From positions 10,129,579 through 10,193,578 of the forward strand of contig CM049307.1 in the NCBI GenBank assembly GCA_026874595.1: a stretch of DNA of 64,000 nt, read 5' to 3'. This DNA is from Sipunculus nudus (Eukaryota > Annelida > Sipuncula > Golfingiida > Sipunculidae). The position numbers and the translations under genes are program-made. The notes beneath the pieces were generated by a model, which saw nothing but the letters and a program-made list of their open reading frames with translations, made no database searches and had not been told where the DNA came from. Of this stretch, positions 23,106 through 35,806 are shown one piece after another; the stretch's first letter is position 1, and every line of letters begins with the position of its first letter.

Positions 23106-24866
23106 ATACAATATCTGCGACCAGAACAGAATAACTGTGCAATTAACCACTAGATGTCGCCTTATTAAGGTTAATGGCCGTGTAATACTGAGGGCCTCCT
23201 TACATTCGATATTTAACCTGAAGCACCAGTCCTTCAGTCCATAAATTTGCATGGTAACTAATCACGCTTTGGCTGTTATAGACGACTAAATCATATACAT
23301 GCATTATCACGGAACATGATGATTTCTTGGAACGCTGTAAAACTCCTAAATTTAAGAGAAAACCATATTTACCAGTTTACCAGTTACGTAACAAAACCGC
23401 ATCGCCGACCGGTACCACATGGAGCTATACAATGTCTAAAGCTGCAGTTAGCCTACTAAGTTGGTGCCTTAATTATATTATTCAAATTTTATCATCGGGA
23501 GATCTTCGTTTATAGTAGTAACCAGGTAACACTGAAGTATATAAGAAGATCTTGTAATAATAATATTTGTTATTATTATTATTTTATTGTTATTCTAATT
23601 ATTATTATTACTACAACCACTACTAAATAGCTACAGTGAAACTGAAAAATAAAAGTGATATTATGTAATAAACAATCACATTATTATCGTATTGCTATCT
23701 TGTAGGCCTATCAACATTATTGTCATTATAAAGCTTATAATACAGAACTAATTGCTGTATTGGCTGATATTAATTATAACATTCAAGGATTTCTCATAAG
23801 AACATAAACCTTTTTTTAAACAGTTCATGAATATCGCTGCAGGGTGTATGTGTCCACTCAAGCTATATATGTTTTAAGTTAAACAAATCAAGATCAGCTA
23901 TATATTTGTTTGCACGTTTCCAGTTTAATACAATGTGTATGGTGTAAGTTGTGCGGTATAATTTTCAGTTATATAACTTATATTTCTTATTAATTTTCAA
24001 GCTTCGGAAAAGTATTAAGCGACTGTGGTGGGCAAAATGATCATATTTGTATGCGGGGGGACGCAGGCGTTGGCCTACATTTATCTATCTTGCTGACATG
24101 TTTATAACAAATACATTTCACAGATTTCTCCCACATAAAACGACAAAATACAAATTTTAGAAGTTTATATTTGAATACCTAAATTGTAATTACTTCCAAG
24201 TAAGCATAATTTATTATTTATCATATTTCTAGCAGGATATAAACGCCACTGAATTGTACAACCGATCTCATGCAGGCGCGCTGTCCGCCATTGTTGTGTT
24301 TGTGAATGTGACCTGAGCAGTTTTATGTTGTTAATAAATTTTTCTGAGTTCCAAGAAACAACAAAATTTAGACTTCAATATTAAAAAAAAATGATATTAT
24401 GACTGTTTATTTGATAAAATATTTGATAATATACATTAAGAAATGTTCCGTAATGTAACGTCCTGTTCATTCAGTATGTGTATATGGCGTTTGCGCGCAA
24501 CCTCAGACATGGCGTGTTATTGGTGTGTTTCTGGGTCCATTTGTGAATAAAAATTTTGAGTTATTTGTGAGGTTGGCAACATGTCACATATGTGAAATGA
24601 GAGCTTTCTTCCTTATCTATTGTTTGGAAAGAATATAAACATGATATAATATTGCTATAATATGAATTTTAAATGAAACACAAGGAATAAAACGTTCGTT
24701 TGGCATGGAATTTCAAGTTTGTCGTAAAATATTGACTAAACTACAAAGATTTTGAATTTCTAACCTCGAGCTTCATAAAATATCACTGGTCAAGTATAGA
24801 TATCTGAAGTTTGGAAGCATTTGATTGTAAGACGGCTTGGAAAATGAGAAAATAAAACATGACAAC
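23106..24866. repeat. Unit B, re-duplicated spacer and upstream flank of H1 gene B
   Basis: 23106-23362 matches the tail following the hAT-like element at 31554-31815. At about 23366 the sequence jumps back to the spacer block at 21236 (TTTACCAGTTACGTAAC), so part of the spacer is present twice. From there to the promoter it is near-identical to 34310-35806. Confidence 0.75.
23383..23392. promoter_or_regulatory. GTTACGTAAC palindrome, spacer copy iv
   Basis: Perfect palindrome about 9 bp to the right of a recombination joint. The upstream block is lost here, but GTTTACC just left of the site is kept. Confidence 0.35.
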
Positions 24867-25000
24867 AAACACAATTTCTGGCCTGAGTGGTCCACATAGC
24901 GGGCCGCTTGTCGATTTCACATAGCTTGTTTCGTCCAGGTTCTCACTCGCGAGAGCTTTATCTATAAATACTCCCCGCTCAGCGCTATGCACCAGATCAG
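24867..25000 (+). promoter_or_regulatory. Histone H1 gene B promoter
   Basis: H1 box AAACACA at 24867-24873, TATAAATA at 24963-24970, 96 bp apart as in A and C. Initiator-like TCAGTT at 24998-25003. Nearly identical to the gene C promoter. Confidence 0.85.
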
Positions 25001-25044
25001 TTCTGTTCTTCAGTTAGAGTTACAGTAACGCTACAACTATCATC

Positions 25045-25611
25045 ATGTCTGACGCTGCTGCACCCGCTGCTGCTCCCGCTCCCAAAGCAGCCAAGGCAAA
25101 GAAACCAGCCAAACCAAAGACTGCACCAACCCACCCGCCCGTGGCCACCATGGTTGTTGCTGCCATCAAGGCTTTGAAGGACCGTAAAGGTTCCTCTTTG
25201 GCCGCCATCAAGAAGTACATCGCCGCCAATTACAAGGCTGATGCCGCCAAGCTGGCTCCATTCATCCGCCGCTACCTGAAGAAAGCTGTTACTGACGGTA
25301 AGCTGGTGCAGGTCAAAGGAACTGGTGCTGCCGGCTCCTTCCGTCTGAGCCAGGCTACCAAGGCTGAGAAACCAAAGGAGGCAAAGAAGCCAGGACGCCC
25401 CAAGACCGCCGCCAAGAAACCTGCTGCCAAGAAAGCCAAGAAACCAGCTGCCAAGAAATCCCCCAAGAAGGCAAAGAAACCAGCAGCCAAGAAGGCCAAG
25501 TCCCCAAAGAAAGTAGCCAAGCCTAAGAAGCCAGCCAAGAAACCCGCAGCCAAGAAGCCAGCTGCAAAGAAGGCCAAGAAACCCGCAGCCAAGAAAGCAG
25601 CCAAGAAGTAA
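25045..25611 (+). CDS. Histone H1, gene B (188 aa)
   Basis: Same architecture as gene A: Ala/Pro/Lys N-tail, winged-helix globular domain at about residues 29-103 with no replacement relative to A, and a Lys/Ala/Pro C-tail with two SPKK motifs. Intronless, with its own H1 box, TATA box and 3' stem-loop. Against gene C it differs only at residues 13 (Pro here, Leu in C), 105 (Thr, Ala in C) and 164 (Ala, Thr in C), all outside or at the edge of the globular domain. Expected to package chromatin during S phase together with A and C. No core histone gene is adjacent. Confidence 0.97.
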   Translation: MSDAAAPAAAPAPKAAKAKKPAKPKTAPTHPPVATMVVAAIKALKDRKGSSLAAIKKYIAANYKADAAKLAPFIRRYLKKAVTDGKLVQVKGTGAAGSFRLSQATKAEKPKEAKKPGRPKTAAKKPAAKKAKKPAAKKSPKKAKKPAAKKAKSPKKVAKPKKPAKKPAAKKPAAKKAKKPAAKKAAKK

Positions 25612-25652
25612 ACTGTCAACGAGATGTTGTAATCACACAACTCTTTCCCAAA

Positions 25653-25668
25653 GGCCCTTTTCAGGGCC
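25653..25668 (+). terminator. Histone mRNA 3' stem-loop, gene B
   Basis: GGCCCTTTTCAGGGCC followed by AACCA, identical to genes A and C, 41 bp after the stop codon. Confidence 0.95.
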
Positions 25669-28326
25669 AACCATTTCATTCAGATCTAAGCATTTGCTTC
25701 ACACTTAATTTGTATATTTACCTTTTTCAGTAAAAAGGAGCATCATTGGTCCAATGAGAGGTAAGATTTTTTTTTTTATTTTCATGAAGACTTTATTACC
25801 ATGCATTCCGCCCTCCAATGTAAGGGTTGCTAGAAGTAACGGGGGGGGGGGGATGTTTATCCTGGTCGGGGGAAAGTCGGGTAATTTCATAAAAAGTGAA
25901 TTATTTGTTATTTTGGATGGTGAGGGGGTGGGGGGGGGGACTATGGCGATCTCGTTAGTTATCAGGTTGCAAGAGTTTGGCGTCTTGTATAGTTGTGGTT
26001 TATTTGCAGTGTTAATCTTTTTTCCTTTTAATTTTTGTAAAACAAAAAAAATGGTAATGAGGCAGGGCACGGATACACAACATATCCAACATATAGCACC
26101 AACAATTAATGATGGACAAATACTGTTCCTGAGCAGTTATATGCAAAAATGGTTCAATAGGGTTTTCGAAAAAGGTTTACTGTAAAATAATTTTTTTAGA
26201 CCACCTGAAAACATGCATACATGATGATTTATCCATGAAAACCAACCGGAACTCGGGGAAACATCAGGGAATTTTTCAGAGTTGGCATTGGCAACCTTGC
26301 CTGTGTTTTTGTTTTTAAGATTGCCGTTATGGAAATTTAAGTCACACGAAATCCCATTTTAGAGCTAGAATTCTGCCATCTGATACGAAAACAATCAAAT
26401 TTATGAATTAGCAACTTTATCCATTCTCAGGAGGCTCGTAGATAAGATAGTGCATGGTACACAAACATCTTCCATTGATAAGTCATAATTAATAAAGAGA
26501 CTGAACTTACATCACGACTGAACTTGAGTGTATCAACTTTTGTCTATATCATAAAAAATTTGCATTTAACAAATGTAAAAATAAGGAATCTGCTCGAGCA
26601 TGAACCACTTGCGGTTGTCCCTCTTTGTTGTTAAGTATAGATAATGCTTAATGTATGATTTAAACATACCACCGTATCATTAAAATGGTTCCCTCTCCTG
26701 TATATACCAAATTCAGTCAACAGCCAAATGTACTACAAAACCTTTAAATCATATATTAAGACATTTATTTAAACAACCCTTTAGTGTTTCACTCAGATTT
26801 TGTTTTCATGCTTGGTTTCAACCTGGTAACTTTTCTTAAGATGACATTGTAACGTCAGAAAATTGTAAGAAAATTAATCTCTATGTTTTTAATGCATGTG
26901 AAGTGCATTTAAACATTACAATGTCATGGAAAGTTCGCTATATAGGAAATAATTTAATAAATTATTATTATTATTATTATCTGCTCGAGAAAAAACCACC
27001 TGCGGTTGTCCGACTTAGTTGTTTAGTATATACAAGTCATAATTAATAGACATAACGTACATCACGAATGAACTTTAAAAACTATATTTTGTTTATATCA
27101 TAGAAAACTTGCATTTAACAAATGAAAACATTCGAGAACTATATTGTAGTAAATGTGTTACAAAACCTTAAAATCACATCTTAAGACATTTATATAAAGA
27201 ACCCTTTAAATTTTTATTCAGAATTTTACAATATGAAAACAAATTTGAAACTAGCTGTGGTTAATATTGTATGAATCAGGAGAGCGAAAACAAAGACACC
27301 TTAATATTAAAGTTTTTGCTAACTTGCAAGTGAGCGAGTGCGCTGAATAGTGTAGTTGGAGTGGCGCTAAGCTGCAAAGACTTGTGAATGTCAGAGAGGG
27401 GTCCAGATTAATGAATACCGAATGCAGAGCGGCGCCACAAAATTCCTTTAGAAGAAGAGGACACCACAGTGGTGTCATTGACTGTATTTGCACATATCAC
27501 ATTGTTACCTCACAGACATGTCTTTCCTATGATTCAGATATAATATAAACAAATATTAATACTAGTGGACGCAACAGGGTCCGGCCGTGACAACACGTCA
27601 TAGTTGGCACCTATATATTAGGCCGGTACGCTTGACTGTGATAGCCAGTACGCTGGTTGGCGCCGCCCATCCTTTAAAACCTGATAAATAATAAAATAGA
27701 CGCTTAGTTCTGAAAAGCAACACCGGTTTTGCATCAGCAAATTGTTTCTTAACTTCTCCCTGCAGTAGATTGGATAATTACAGTCTGAAAGTTTTTATAT
27801 GACGGTATTATATAGCAGTAATCCTCACCCTCAGCGCAAGCCGCCCTGATTCTCATGTACTACTATTTAAACCTGTACTGACAGCTGCGCGTTTTTTCTT
27901 ACGAAATAAACTGGACAGGAATATAGCAAAATAGCAGGTGATAAGACTGTTAACACGTTACTCCTGCTGTATAGCTATCGGGAAATAGTCCCAGAGTATA
28001 ACGATGCGAAATACGAGTGGCCTTATATAATAACTTTTTGTTCAAGGAGGAAAACTCGATCACATAGTTTTTTTTTTTTAGGAAAACGTGACAACGACTG
28101 TGGACTAACTCTCACTCTCTCTCTCTTTCTCTGTCTCTCTCTCTCAATATAGAGGAATTTCTCCTTTGCATTTGCCGGACGAGTCGCTTCACGTTCCCAC
28201 AAATATTGATGAGACGTCGTTTCCGTATCACATCACAATCACATTAAAGAAATCGGTACCTTCATAATACCACATGCAGCTGAACTCATTCATTCGCGCT
28301 TTGAGAGGAAAGAACTGCATACAGTA
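25669..28326. repeat. Unit B, downstream flank of H1 gene B
   Basis: Non-coding and near-identical to 36609-39260. Contains G-runs at about 25841-25851 and 25932-25939, a TTA repeat near 26963 and a CT-rich stretch near 28110-28145. It ends at the left target copy (ATACAGTA, 28319-28326) of the hAT-like element. Confidence 0.75.
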
Positions 28327-29363
28327 CAGAGTTTGGGTAATCATTATTCGAAATCGATTATAATCGATTACATTTTAAATTGTCATTGTAATCGATTACA
28401 TTTGGTTTCAGAGCAGAGTAATTGTAATCGTTATCATATAGATTATAATCTAGTTTCTTTTCACTATATTTCTCTTTAAAATAGTTGTATTTATTTATAT
28501 CACTTAAAATTCAAAGTAGATAATTAAATTTAATTTCTATCGTGTTTAGTATGGTCATCATAACTTTATCAAAGTCCATGGTCAAGTGCTCACTATTAAG
28601 TTCTTAGCTATACTCATTTGTGTAATTGGTATTGCAAAAATTAGAAGTTACCGTGAGCTAAGTATTACTCACCTGCCAGTTACCTCCCTTGCAAATCACC
28701 TTTTAGTATATGGGCAAAGATTTCAAACCTAAAAAAGATTAATTTTCAATACATATCCTTTTATAGACATTTACCTAGCTTTGTACAACATCTTGTCCAC
28801 ACAAATTATAATATGTTCAGTGTCTTGCATGGCTTAAATGCATATAACAACATATCATACCTGGACCGATCAGTTTTACATTTCGATGGGAGGAAAAAAA
28901 CAGATGTCTGATAGATATCATAGATGTCTTCCATTAACATGCATATATACTGAAATATAAAACAAAACTCAAGGATAAAGGGATCAATTTCTATTAAGTA
29001 TCGATGCCCAGAGCCACTGGCTGATCCAGCTGGAGGACAGTATGGGCTTACAAAATTTCACACCTTATACTTGACAAAGATGCGTTCAGTGGTCAGGTTA
29101 ATCCTGTAAGATAATGATCAGCTAATTAACTGAAAAGGGAAAGGGTATGGGACTATACAGTGAGAGCTAGCTCGGGGGGGGGGGGGGGGCCGAGGAGGCG
29201 TACACGAGGTGAGATGTGTCGTACAACAGCCTTCTCATGCAGCTGTGACACCAACATTGTGCATGGAATGCACTTCTTCATTCAGAGTTTCACTGTCTTT
29301 AGCTTCTCTTAAAAGAAATTTAAAAAACTTACCTTCTAATATTAGCTTTTTTTTAGTTCTTCA

Positions 29364-29462
29364 CCTTTTGCTCTAAGTCTTGTAAAGCGCTTTTGATAAC
29401 TCTTCTGTTGAATAAGCGCTATATAAATTAAATATATTATTATAATTATTATTATTACTATA
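29364..29462 (+). repeat. Retroposon 3' tail, L2-like
   Basis: TTGTAAAGCGCTTTTGATAA, then AAGCGCTATATAAATTAAA, then an ATT-repeat end. This is the typical tail shared by L2-clade LINEs and SINEs that borrow their 3' end. Copies recur at 40300-40390 and 40770-40858. Confidence 0.5.
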
Positions 29463-29469
29463 AAGAGAG

Positions 29470-29802
29470 AAAGATGTCAAAAGAGCATGCATGGCACCCT
29501 TGTAGTATACTTTTTGCCCATGCAGTCCTCTAAACCAGCCATTGCATGGGCTTTGGCAGGTCCACGAGGAGAACCCCTCGGGCTTTTTGGGTAATATAAA
29601 GCTATATCCAGGGGGTCCGGCTTCCCCGCCCCCCCCCCTTTCATCAGAAACGACGTATTTTTTAAGGGCTTCAGACAAAATTTTGCCGCCTGCACCCCCC
29701 CCCCCTTTTCAGACCTGAGGACTTTTTTTAGGGTTTTCATTTGTCCTCCTGGGTTGAACCCCCCCCCCCCTTTTCCTAAATCCTGGTTCCGCCCCTGATA
29801 CA
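29470..29802. repeat. C-run-rich repeat with a CGGAWCCAGGATTT-type end
   Basis: Read on the - strand it starts CAGGGGCGGAACCAGGATTT near 29800 and contains three long G-runs (C on the + strand). A shorter version lies at 40430-40570 and a miniature derivative at 61495-61558. Open frames here are translations of the homopolymers. Confidence 0.5.
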
Positions 29803-29824
29803 GTGCTTAACAGTCTAAACATAC

Positions 29825-31217
29825 CAGAGCCCTGCGCGGGCCCCCGCGTGCGGACTTTTTCAGGATAATGTTGGGCTGGGCGGGCCAAAATAAAAAAAAA
29901 TACCAGCGGGGCGGGGCGGGGAGGACTGCATGATATTTATAACGCGTTTCTGCGGGCGGAAAAGATGGTTATGGCGAAGAGATGATTACATTTACTTAAA
30001 TGTCATGCAGGTCTGTTTACGTCCCTTCGGTTATTCCATTTTCTGGATTACTATTTTGCACATGCATGTGTTATATAAATTCCTTGAGTTTTGAGACAGA
30101 TTCATCTTTGCAGGGACCACTGGTTAGAATATTGTTCAAATGTACCTGAGAAAAGTGTTGTATATTTAGACTGTTCAGCACTGTAAGCCTATGTAAAATA
30201 GTAACTAAAGAAATAAGGAGCAATAGTGTTTTTACACAACACCAGGCAACCCTAAAGTTTAGGGTAAAAATATGTTGTCCAAATACATGGTATCCAAATT
30301 TTGATAAACTGTTTCAGCATTTTTACCACAAAATTCCAGGTTTATTTATATTTGATTTTGTAAGGTGAAAAAAAAAAGATTTTGCCAAAATAAAAAAAAA
30401 AAAACTAAAAAAAAACTGGTTGATTGTAAGATGTAAATTTGTATTGGAATACCAAAAATGTGTTGTTCTGAAGCTTCGTCAACTCTGCTTTGAGTGTACA
30501 TGCAGTGGTGCCACCTATACTATAATATAATTTAAAAAAAATAATTTTTTAGCAAATCACATTCACTGTTTCACATCTGTAGTCGTTTGGATCAAATTTC
30601 TTGAAATTTGCATTTTTTTTTTTCATTTTTTGGCTTGACTGTCTATGTATTTTTCTGGTGCTGTCTTCTTGCTTGACTTTGTTGCTGTTGACAAAGGCTA
30701 TGCTGGTTTAGCTGTTGCTGTTGGTTGTACAGGTTCTTGTGGATAGTCTTGTTCTGGAGTTGACTTGTGTGGTTCACCGAAGAACTGATTGAGCTCTTCT
30801 TGTTCCATCACTGTAGTTACCAAGACCGCCTAATATCAAAACTTTAGCTCAGATGACATATAGTAAGATAAGCTAAAAATGGAAAAGTTATACCATCAGC
30901 AAAACATGGTAACGCTATCTACTCACAAAAGATGGTCAATCATTATAAATATATGAAAATAATTCATATTTTTTTAGTTTGCTACCTTTTTTGTTGTCCT
31001 TTAGGTTTATATGTGAGTTGAATGCGGGTCGACTTTTGGTAAAAATGTGGGGCGGGGCGGATGCGGGCTGAAAGCTAAATGTACGGGGCGGGGATGTGGG
31101 TTGATTTATTCTTTAAAGGTGAGGGCGGTGGGGGAGTATTTTCACACCTGTGGGGCGGTTGCGGGTTGAAATTTTGTTTTGCGGGGCTCTATAAATTCCG
31201 GCCCGCACAGGGCTCTA
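29825..31217. mobile_element. Inner hAT-like element, unit B copy (1.4 kb)
   Basis: Starts CAGAGCCCTGCGCGGGCC and ends GGCCCGCACAGGGCTCTA, giving near-perfect terminal inverted repeats. It is flanked on both sides by AAACATAC (29817-29824 and 31218-31225), a perfect 8-bp target duplication. Both features are diagnostic of the hAT superfamily. The ends are very G+C-rich (GGGGCGGGGCGG near 29908 and 31048). It holds a remnant - strand frame at about 30570-30815 that is intact in unit C. No transposase core was recognised. Confidence 0.8.
30570..30815 (-). pseudogene. Broken copy of the 81-aa frame found at 41610-41855
   Basis: Starts MEQEELNQFFGEPHKSTPEQ like the unit C copy, but a codon read as CAG in C is TAG here (near 30704). 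The coordinates of the 3' part are approximate because of small indels. Function unknown; see the unit C entry. Confidence 0.4.
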
Positions 31218-31553
31218 AAACATACACCACTATGGCCAGGTACATCTGTACAACATCATGTCCATCGGTGACTGCAAAAACGAATTTGTCTAAATAATCA
31301 AAGAACAAAGATAAATAATCAAAGAACATAGATTTCACCAGCTTTCTAGAAAATAGAATAATCAAAGGAACTGAACATACCGGTGCATTACATTTTTGGT
31401 AAATGTAACAATCTCCTCAACTTAACTACAACCGTAGTTTCAGACACTGTAATTGTAATCCTAATATATTACATTGATGTTTTCATGTAATCGTTATTGA
31501 TTTTAGAAGTAATCGTTATTGATTTAGTTTACTATGTAATTGCCCCAACCCTA

Positions 31554-33616
31554 ATACAATATCTGCGACCAGAACAGAATAACTGTGCAATTAACCACTA
31601 GATGTCGCCTTATTAAGGTTAATGGCCGTGTAATACTGAGGACCTCCTTATATTCGATATTTAACCTGAAGCACCAGTCCTTCAGTCCATAAATTTCCAT
31701 GGTAACTAATCACGCTTTGGCTGTTATAGACGACTAAATCATATACATGCATTATCACGGAACATGATGATTTCTTGGAACGCTGTAAAACTCCTAAACT
31801 TAAGAGAAAAACAAATAATGAATCGTGTAACATAAATGAGCCAAAACAACAAACTAGGTATATAAAAAAAATATATAAAAAAATAGGGAAGGTATTTGCT
31901 ACAGACGGCTGAGTACACCGAGCAGCCGCCAAGATATATTTTAACGCGCAGTTGACCCCTATTTGTGTAGGTATGAAGGAAAATGTGCCGTTGCATTTTT
32001 TTGAATTTGTGTAGTTCTCAAGTTCAAGGTGGACGAAGCCTTTGATGGTGGACGTTTGAATGCATTTAACGTTTTCTACAAATTTTAGCATGGTGTAAAG
32101 AGGTATTCTGTATCTGCTACAGGTATATGCTGGAAAATCTCATTTTAAGTCAAATACCTGAAAATAATTTAATATTTTAATATCTCAATACAATCAACTT
32201 ATATGAGGAACCCAGTTACCATATCCCCGGTATACGTCCATATATATAAATGTAGAGCAAATTCAGAATACATGCATGAGCAGGTCAAGGTTTCTCAGAG
32301 CATTATATAGATTGTGAAATATTAATTATAAGGAATAACTGAAATAATGCTAACACATGCATGGTCATGAGGCCGTTCCGACACCTATACCCACTTCATT
32401 ATCTCCCACTCCCATGCATGCATGCGCATATATACATAAAAATATCCTTCTAAAAAAAACATAACGAATGATGAAAATCGGCGCATTCAAGTTGAGTCTA
32501 TAAATCCATCAAAATCAAATGCCTTAAAATCCATTTCTTCAATAAACTCCAGAATCCTTTGTTTCGTATATCACTTATGCTTTAGATAATAATAATTAAT
32601 ATATTATCAGTACGAGGACCTGTGGCCATATTTATATTCACAGTGCAGTTCCGCCAACTATTTTAATTAAAGAAACTTTAAAATTTATGGACATAACTCT
32701 TTAATATATATAAATTTCTATTTTTTTTTAATAAAAATTGACTGAAATCGTCGCCTCATAAGAAGACATTCCGTCGTTCTAATAAATTGACGATTCTATC
32801 TCTGATCAGAGCCGTCCGAGTCCTGGATGTTATGAATTTGCTGGCAGCGTGATTTATCTGTGGATTACCAGCTTGCTTCCATTCGAGCAGTACAGCTGCG
32901 TGCTCGCCGTCTGTTTACCAGTTACGTAACACAACCGGCTCGCTCACCGGTACAACACAGAACATTACCTATATACTGATGTAGTATGATGGTACACATG
33001 CACTTACATAAAGTATCCTCGTGGAATGGGTAACTAAAAGGGCAGGGTTATACCGTTAAAAATTAACGCTCTCACTGCCAGCAAGGTTCTAGTTAACAGT
33101 GCATATATGGATTATATATGAGGAGATGGTCTCTTTAAACATTGCTTCAGTTTTTCCTTACATAGTTAGTTGGTATTTCTTGACTTGTTGCTCTGGGAAT
33201 ATATTGGGGTGTGTGAGATTTTTGGATTGTCCACAACCTGATAAATTTATGAAGAGAATGTATTTGTTTTTATACATATCCTATTTTAACTTTAAATCAA
33301 GTAATTATGGTTAAAATCCACTTTTAATATTTCCATATAACGAGTTGGAAACATATTCTAAGAAAAAAAACTTTTCCCGTTTATTTTGATTATCTTAAAT
33401 AAGAAGCCTTTTATACAGGTGATATTTTTAAAAAAACTTTAATCCTGTACATGTAAACATAAAAACACCAATAAAATCATAATTTTTTAAGATAAAATCC
33501 AAATTAAAAAAATCTATGATGTTTTTCCTATATTGTAAACATAATGCACATGTGGAGTTATGTTGTATCTTTAAAACTCATATACTAGAATAAATACGTT
33601 TTCAGTCAGATATATA
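31554..33616. repeat. Unit B, right part (tail and spacer copy v)
   Basis: Collinear with 58159-58347 joined to 62254-63950 in unit C. It contains the intact version of the site where the 3.9-kb element inserted in C (near 31968) and the spacer block at 32740-32970. A 147-codon frame (31648-32091, - strand) was examined and is not supported as a gene. Confidence 0.75.
32921..32930. promoter_or_regulatory. GTTACGTAAC palindrome, spacer copy v
   Basis: Perfect palindrome preceded by CTGTTTACCA. The surrounding block matches copies i and vii best. Confidence 0.4.
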
Positions 33617-35806
33617 TCAACATGTTGCTGATGCACATTATCCGCTTCTTAAATAATATGTGTAAGTCAAATTTTCTCAGAGCAACAAAATGTAAAATAT
33701 CGAGGAATAATTAAAATTATGATTATATAAAGCTCAGGCATGACCCCCCCCCCCCCCACAACCCGCCCCGTGGCCTCGCTCCACCCTTACAAAAACAGAT
33801 ATTTATGATTCTTTGAAAAAGAACAAAAACTATTTACGGAAAATCGGCTTACTGAAGTAACGAGTCACAAATAATATATAATTATTTCAATCTCTTCAAA
33901 TCCATTGTCTCTCTAAATTTCGGAATCCTAAATTGCGTACATATAACTGTTTATTTTAGATGTTAACATCATTTTATTGGTATACATGGACGTCTCTATA
34001 TCATTATTTTCATTCTGCGTTTATAAATATTAATTGTGAAGATTTTCGAACCCTTTTTCAAATAAAAGAAACTCTTTTTCAATAGTGGATATTATGTTTT
34101 AATATTTCTTTCACAATAAAATCATGACCAATATCGTCGCTTCATAAGAAGGCATTCTAATAAACTGACGCCCCTTTAGCACTGACCAGAGCCGCGGCGC
34201 CCGAGTACTGAATATGTGTTGTAACTGGGGACAGTGTGACAGTCAGACAGTTACCTGTAAATGTGGACGATCAGCTGGTATACCGTCAAGCAGCCCAGCT
34301 AGTCGGTCTGTTTACCAGTTACGTAACAAAACCGCATCGCCGACCGGTACCACATGGAGCTATACAATGTCTAAAGCTGCAGTTAGCCTACTAAGTTGGT
34401 GCCTTAATTATATTATTCAAATTTTATCATCGGGAGATCTTCGTTTATAGTAGTAACCAGGTAACACTGAAGTATATAAGAAGAACTTGTAATAATAATA
34501 TTTGTTATTATTATTATTTTCTTGTTATTCTAATTATTATTATTACTACAACCACTACTAAATAGCTACAGTGAAACTGAAAAATAAAAGTGATATTATG
34601 AAATAAACAATCACATTATTATCGTATTGCTATCTTGTAGGCCTATCAACATTATTGTCATTATAAAGCTTATAATACAGAACTAATTGCTGTATTGGCT
34701 GATATTAATTATAACATTCAACGATTTCTCATATGAGCATAAACCTTTTTTTTTAAACAGTTCATGAATATCGCTGCAGGGTGTATGTGTCCACTCAAGC
34801 TATATATGTTTTAAGTTAAACAAATCAAGATCAGCTATATATTTGTTTGCACGTTTCCAGTTTAATACAATGTGTATGGTGTAAGTTGTGCGGTATAATT
34901 TTCAGTTATATAACTTATATTTCTTATTAATTTTCAAACTTCGGAAAAGTATTAAGCGACTGTGGTGGGCAAAATGATCATATTTGTATGCGGGGGGACG
35001 CAGGCGTTGGCCTACATTTATCTATCTTGCTGACATGTTTATAACAAATACATTTCACAGATTTCTCCCACATAAAACGACAAAATACAAATTTTAGAAG
35101 TTTATATTTGAATACCTAAATTGTAATTACTTCCAAGTAAGCATAATTTATTATTTATCATATTTCTAGCAGGATATAAACGCCACTGAATTGTACAACC
35201 GATCGCATGCAGGCGCGCTGTCCGCCATTGTTGTGTTTGTGAATGTGACCTGAGCAGTTTTATGTTGATAATAAATTTTTTCTGAGTTCGTAGAAACAAC
35301 AAAATTTAGACTTCAATATTTAAAAAAAAAATGATATTATGACTGTTTATTTGATAAAATATTTGATAATATACATAAAGAAATGTTCCGTAATGTAACG
35401 TCCTGTTCATTCAGTATGTGTATATGGCGTTTGCGCGCAACCTCAGACATGGCGTGTTTTTGGTGTGTTTCTGGGTCCATTTGTGAATAAAAATTTTGAG
35501 TTATTTGTGAGGTTGGCAACATGTCTCATATGTGAAATGAGAGCTTTCTTCGTTATCTATTGTTTGGAAAGAATATAAACATGATATAATATTGCTATAA
35601 TATGAATTTTAAATGAAACACAAGGAATAAAACGTTCGTTTGGCATGGAATTTCAAGTTTGTCGTAATATTTTGACTAAACTACAAAGATTTTGAATTTC
35701 TAACCTCGATCTTCATAAAATATCACCGGTCAAGTATAGATATTTGAAGTTTGGAAGCATTTGATTGTAAGACGGCTTGGAAAATGAGAAAATAAAACAT
35801 GACAAC
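33617..35806. repeat. H1-array unit C, 5' spacer and upstream flank of H1 gene C
   Basis: Near-identical to 20540-21420 and then 23520-24866. It is the undisturbed form of the spacer, without the displaced fragment seen in unit B. C-run at about 33746-33757. No gene. Confidence 0.8.
34318..34327. promoter_or_regulatory. GTTACGTAAC palindrome, spacer copy vi
   Basis: Perfect palindrome with TGTTTAC directly upstream, about 1.67 kb upstream of the H1 gene C start codon. Confidence 0.4.

Larger units (their letters stand above)
28327..31553. mobile_element. Outer hAT-like element, unit B copy (3.2 kb)
   Basis: Left end CAGAGTTTGGGTAAT, right end ATTGCCCCAACCCTA; these are imperfect terminal inverted repeats of the YAGRGTTGGG type found in hAT elements. 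They are flanked by ATACAGTA (28319-28326) and ATACAATA (31554-31561), an 8-bp target duplication with one difference. Subterminal TAATCGATTACA palindromes lie near 28360-28400. No transposase frame is present, and a second hAT-like element is nested inside. The copy in unit C has the same boundaries, so insertion preceded the B/C duplication. Confidence 0.75.
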
